Source: JBFJWU01 sp041623475 [NCBI: bacterium]
GTDB taxonomy: Bacteria > J088
Length of the DNA stretch: 7,878 nt
NCBI GenBank assembly: GCA_041623475.1
Contig: JBFJWU010000145.1
Span: 1 to 7,878, forward strand
Reading direction: 5' to 3'
Shown here: positions 7,575-7,878 of the stretch, piece after piece
Position numbering within the stretch: the stretch's first letter is position 1
How the letters are laid out: each line of letters begins with the position of its first letter
The notes under the pieces: generated by a model
The model's database searches: none
What the model was told of the DNA's origin: nothing
What the model saw: the letters and a program-made list of their open reading frames with translations, nothing else
Translations under genes and position numbers: made by a program

Positions 7575-7629
7575 CGCAAATCCATTCTTCGCCACAATGC
7601 AGGATTCGCGTCAGGTCAGCCCTATGACC
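7572..7629. repeat. Tandem inverted repeats between convergent tamA and tRNA-Pro (possible terminator)
   Basis: The first inverted repeat pairs TGACGCAAATCC (7572-7583) with GGATTCGCGTCA (7602-7613) around an 18-base loop, and its left arm begins at the tamA stop codon. In plus-strand RNA it has one A-C mismatch; in minus-strand RNA that position is G-U, so all 12 pairs form. A second hairpin, GGTCA (7614-7618) with TGACC (7625-7629), follows immediately. Neither hairpin has a U-tract in either direction, so this is not a standard intrinsic terminator. A role in ending the converging transcripts or protecting 3' ends is inferred. Confidence 0.45.
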
Positions 7630-7646
7630 CCAAACCGAAGGAAAAA

Positions 7647-7723
<77 letters not shown>

Positions 7724-7726
7724 AAC

Positions 7727-7740
7727 CTGAAAATTTTCAG
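7727..7740. repeat. Perfect 14-bp palindrome CTGAAAATTTTCAG upstream of tRNA-Pro
   Basis: The sequence reads identically on both strands and sits 4 to 17 bases before the mature 5' end of the tRNA. It covers the region where a -10 element for a short-leader transcript would lie. A TTGACC on the minus strand (7757-7752) with 16 bases to AATTTT is a weak promoter-like match overlapping the palindrome. It could be a protein-binding site, part of the promoter, or chance in an AT-rich patch; the sequence does not decide. Confidence 0.35.
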
Positions 7741-7840
7741 CCGACAATATTGGTCAAATCCATCTGTCAGCTTTGGCTGTGACAATCCGTTTCGAAAATT
7801 CACAACCACTATATTTTGGCGGACAGGGTGGGATTTGCAA

Positions 7841-7878
7841 CTGCGTCATCGCAGTCGCCGAGCACCTGATGGTGCGAC
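7841..7878. repeat. Two small adjacent hairpins at the right edge
   Basis: CTGCG-TCAT-CGCAG (7841-7854) is followed by GCACC-TGAT-GGTGC (7862-7875). The second may be extended by GTC (7854-7856) with GAC (7876-7878) across an internal loop. Each stem is five pairs with a four-base loop. They may be part of an extragenic palindromic element or of the next gene's 3' end; the window stops too soon to tell. Confidence 0.3.

Noticed and set aside
7768-7779. Small hairpin CAGC-TTTG-GCTG upstream of the tRNA
   Set aside because: It has four base pairs and no adjacent U-tract on either strand; this is within chance expectation.
7752-7785. Promoter-like minus-strand hexamers TTGTCA (7785-7780) and TTGACC (7757-7752) upstream of tRNA-Pro
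   Set aside because: Both have only weak -10 partners (TGGATT, and AATTTT at a 16-base spacing), so neither can be called with confidence.
7809-7877. Possible C-terminal end of a minus-strand gene (22 codons then TAG) entering from the right edge
   Set aside because: It is too short to judge, and the peptide (SHHQVLGDCDDAVANPTLSA...) matches nothing I recognise. Open frames of this length are expected by chance.

Overview
The window comes from a diderm (Gram-negative) bacterium: it encodes a complete outer-membrane Omp85 protein and its TamB partner. A YacG-type protein with a C-terminal LGDW...ERFRVP stretch and a TamB-then-TamA gene order both remind me of deltaproteobacterial lineages in the broad sense (Myxococcota and relatives). 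That placement is inference from protein style and memory, not a computed phylogeny. By eye the DNA is moderately GC-rich and even in composition, and I see no insertion sequence, phage gene or CRISPR array.

Layout, left to right. Positions 1-408 hold the 3' end of a gene that starts outside the window. Its product tail is extremely acidic and built on a 66-bp tandem repeat (22 residues, core DVDSLLGDLAADD). Eight bases later comes yacG (417-662), a small zinc protein of the DNA gyrase inhibitor family. After a 49-bp gap, tamB (712-4623) encodes a 1303-residue inner-membrane-anchored, periplasm-spanning protein. Its stop codon overlaps the start of tamA (4623-7574) as TAATG. tamA encodes a 983-residue Omp85 protein with what I read as seven POTRA domains and a C-terminal beta-barrel. 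All four genes lie on the plus strand and could be one transcript, although none of the three visible starts has a strong Shine-Dalgarno sequence. On the minus strand, converging on tamA, is a complete tRNA-Pro(UGG) gene with encoded CCA (7647-7723). The convergent gap (7575-7646) is almost filled by two adjacent inverted repeats. The last 155 bases (7724-7878) hold a perfect 14-bp palindrome next to the tRNA 5' end and two small hairpins at the right edge, but no gene I can defend.

How the genes work together. TamB and TamA are expected to form the translocation and assembly module: TamA in the outer membrane, TamB anchored in the inner membrane and reaching across the periplasm. In characterised bacteria this pair is linked to assembly of some outer-membrane proteins and, for the AsmA-like family, to phospholipid transport. 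The yacG product and the acidic repeat protein have no evident functional link to it.

The least ordinary features are the acidic repeat tail beside the gyrase-inhibitor gene, the long POTRA array with one enlarged unit, and a calcium-loop-like, cysteine-paired insertion directly after the VRGY motif of the TamA barrel. I see no clearly novel multi-gene system; the core of the window is an ordinary envelope-biogenesis locus with an atypical TamA.
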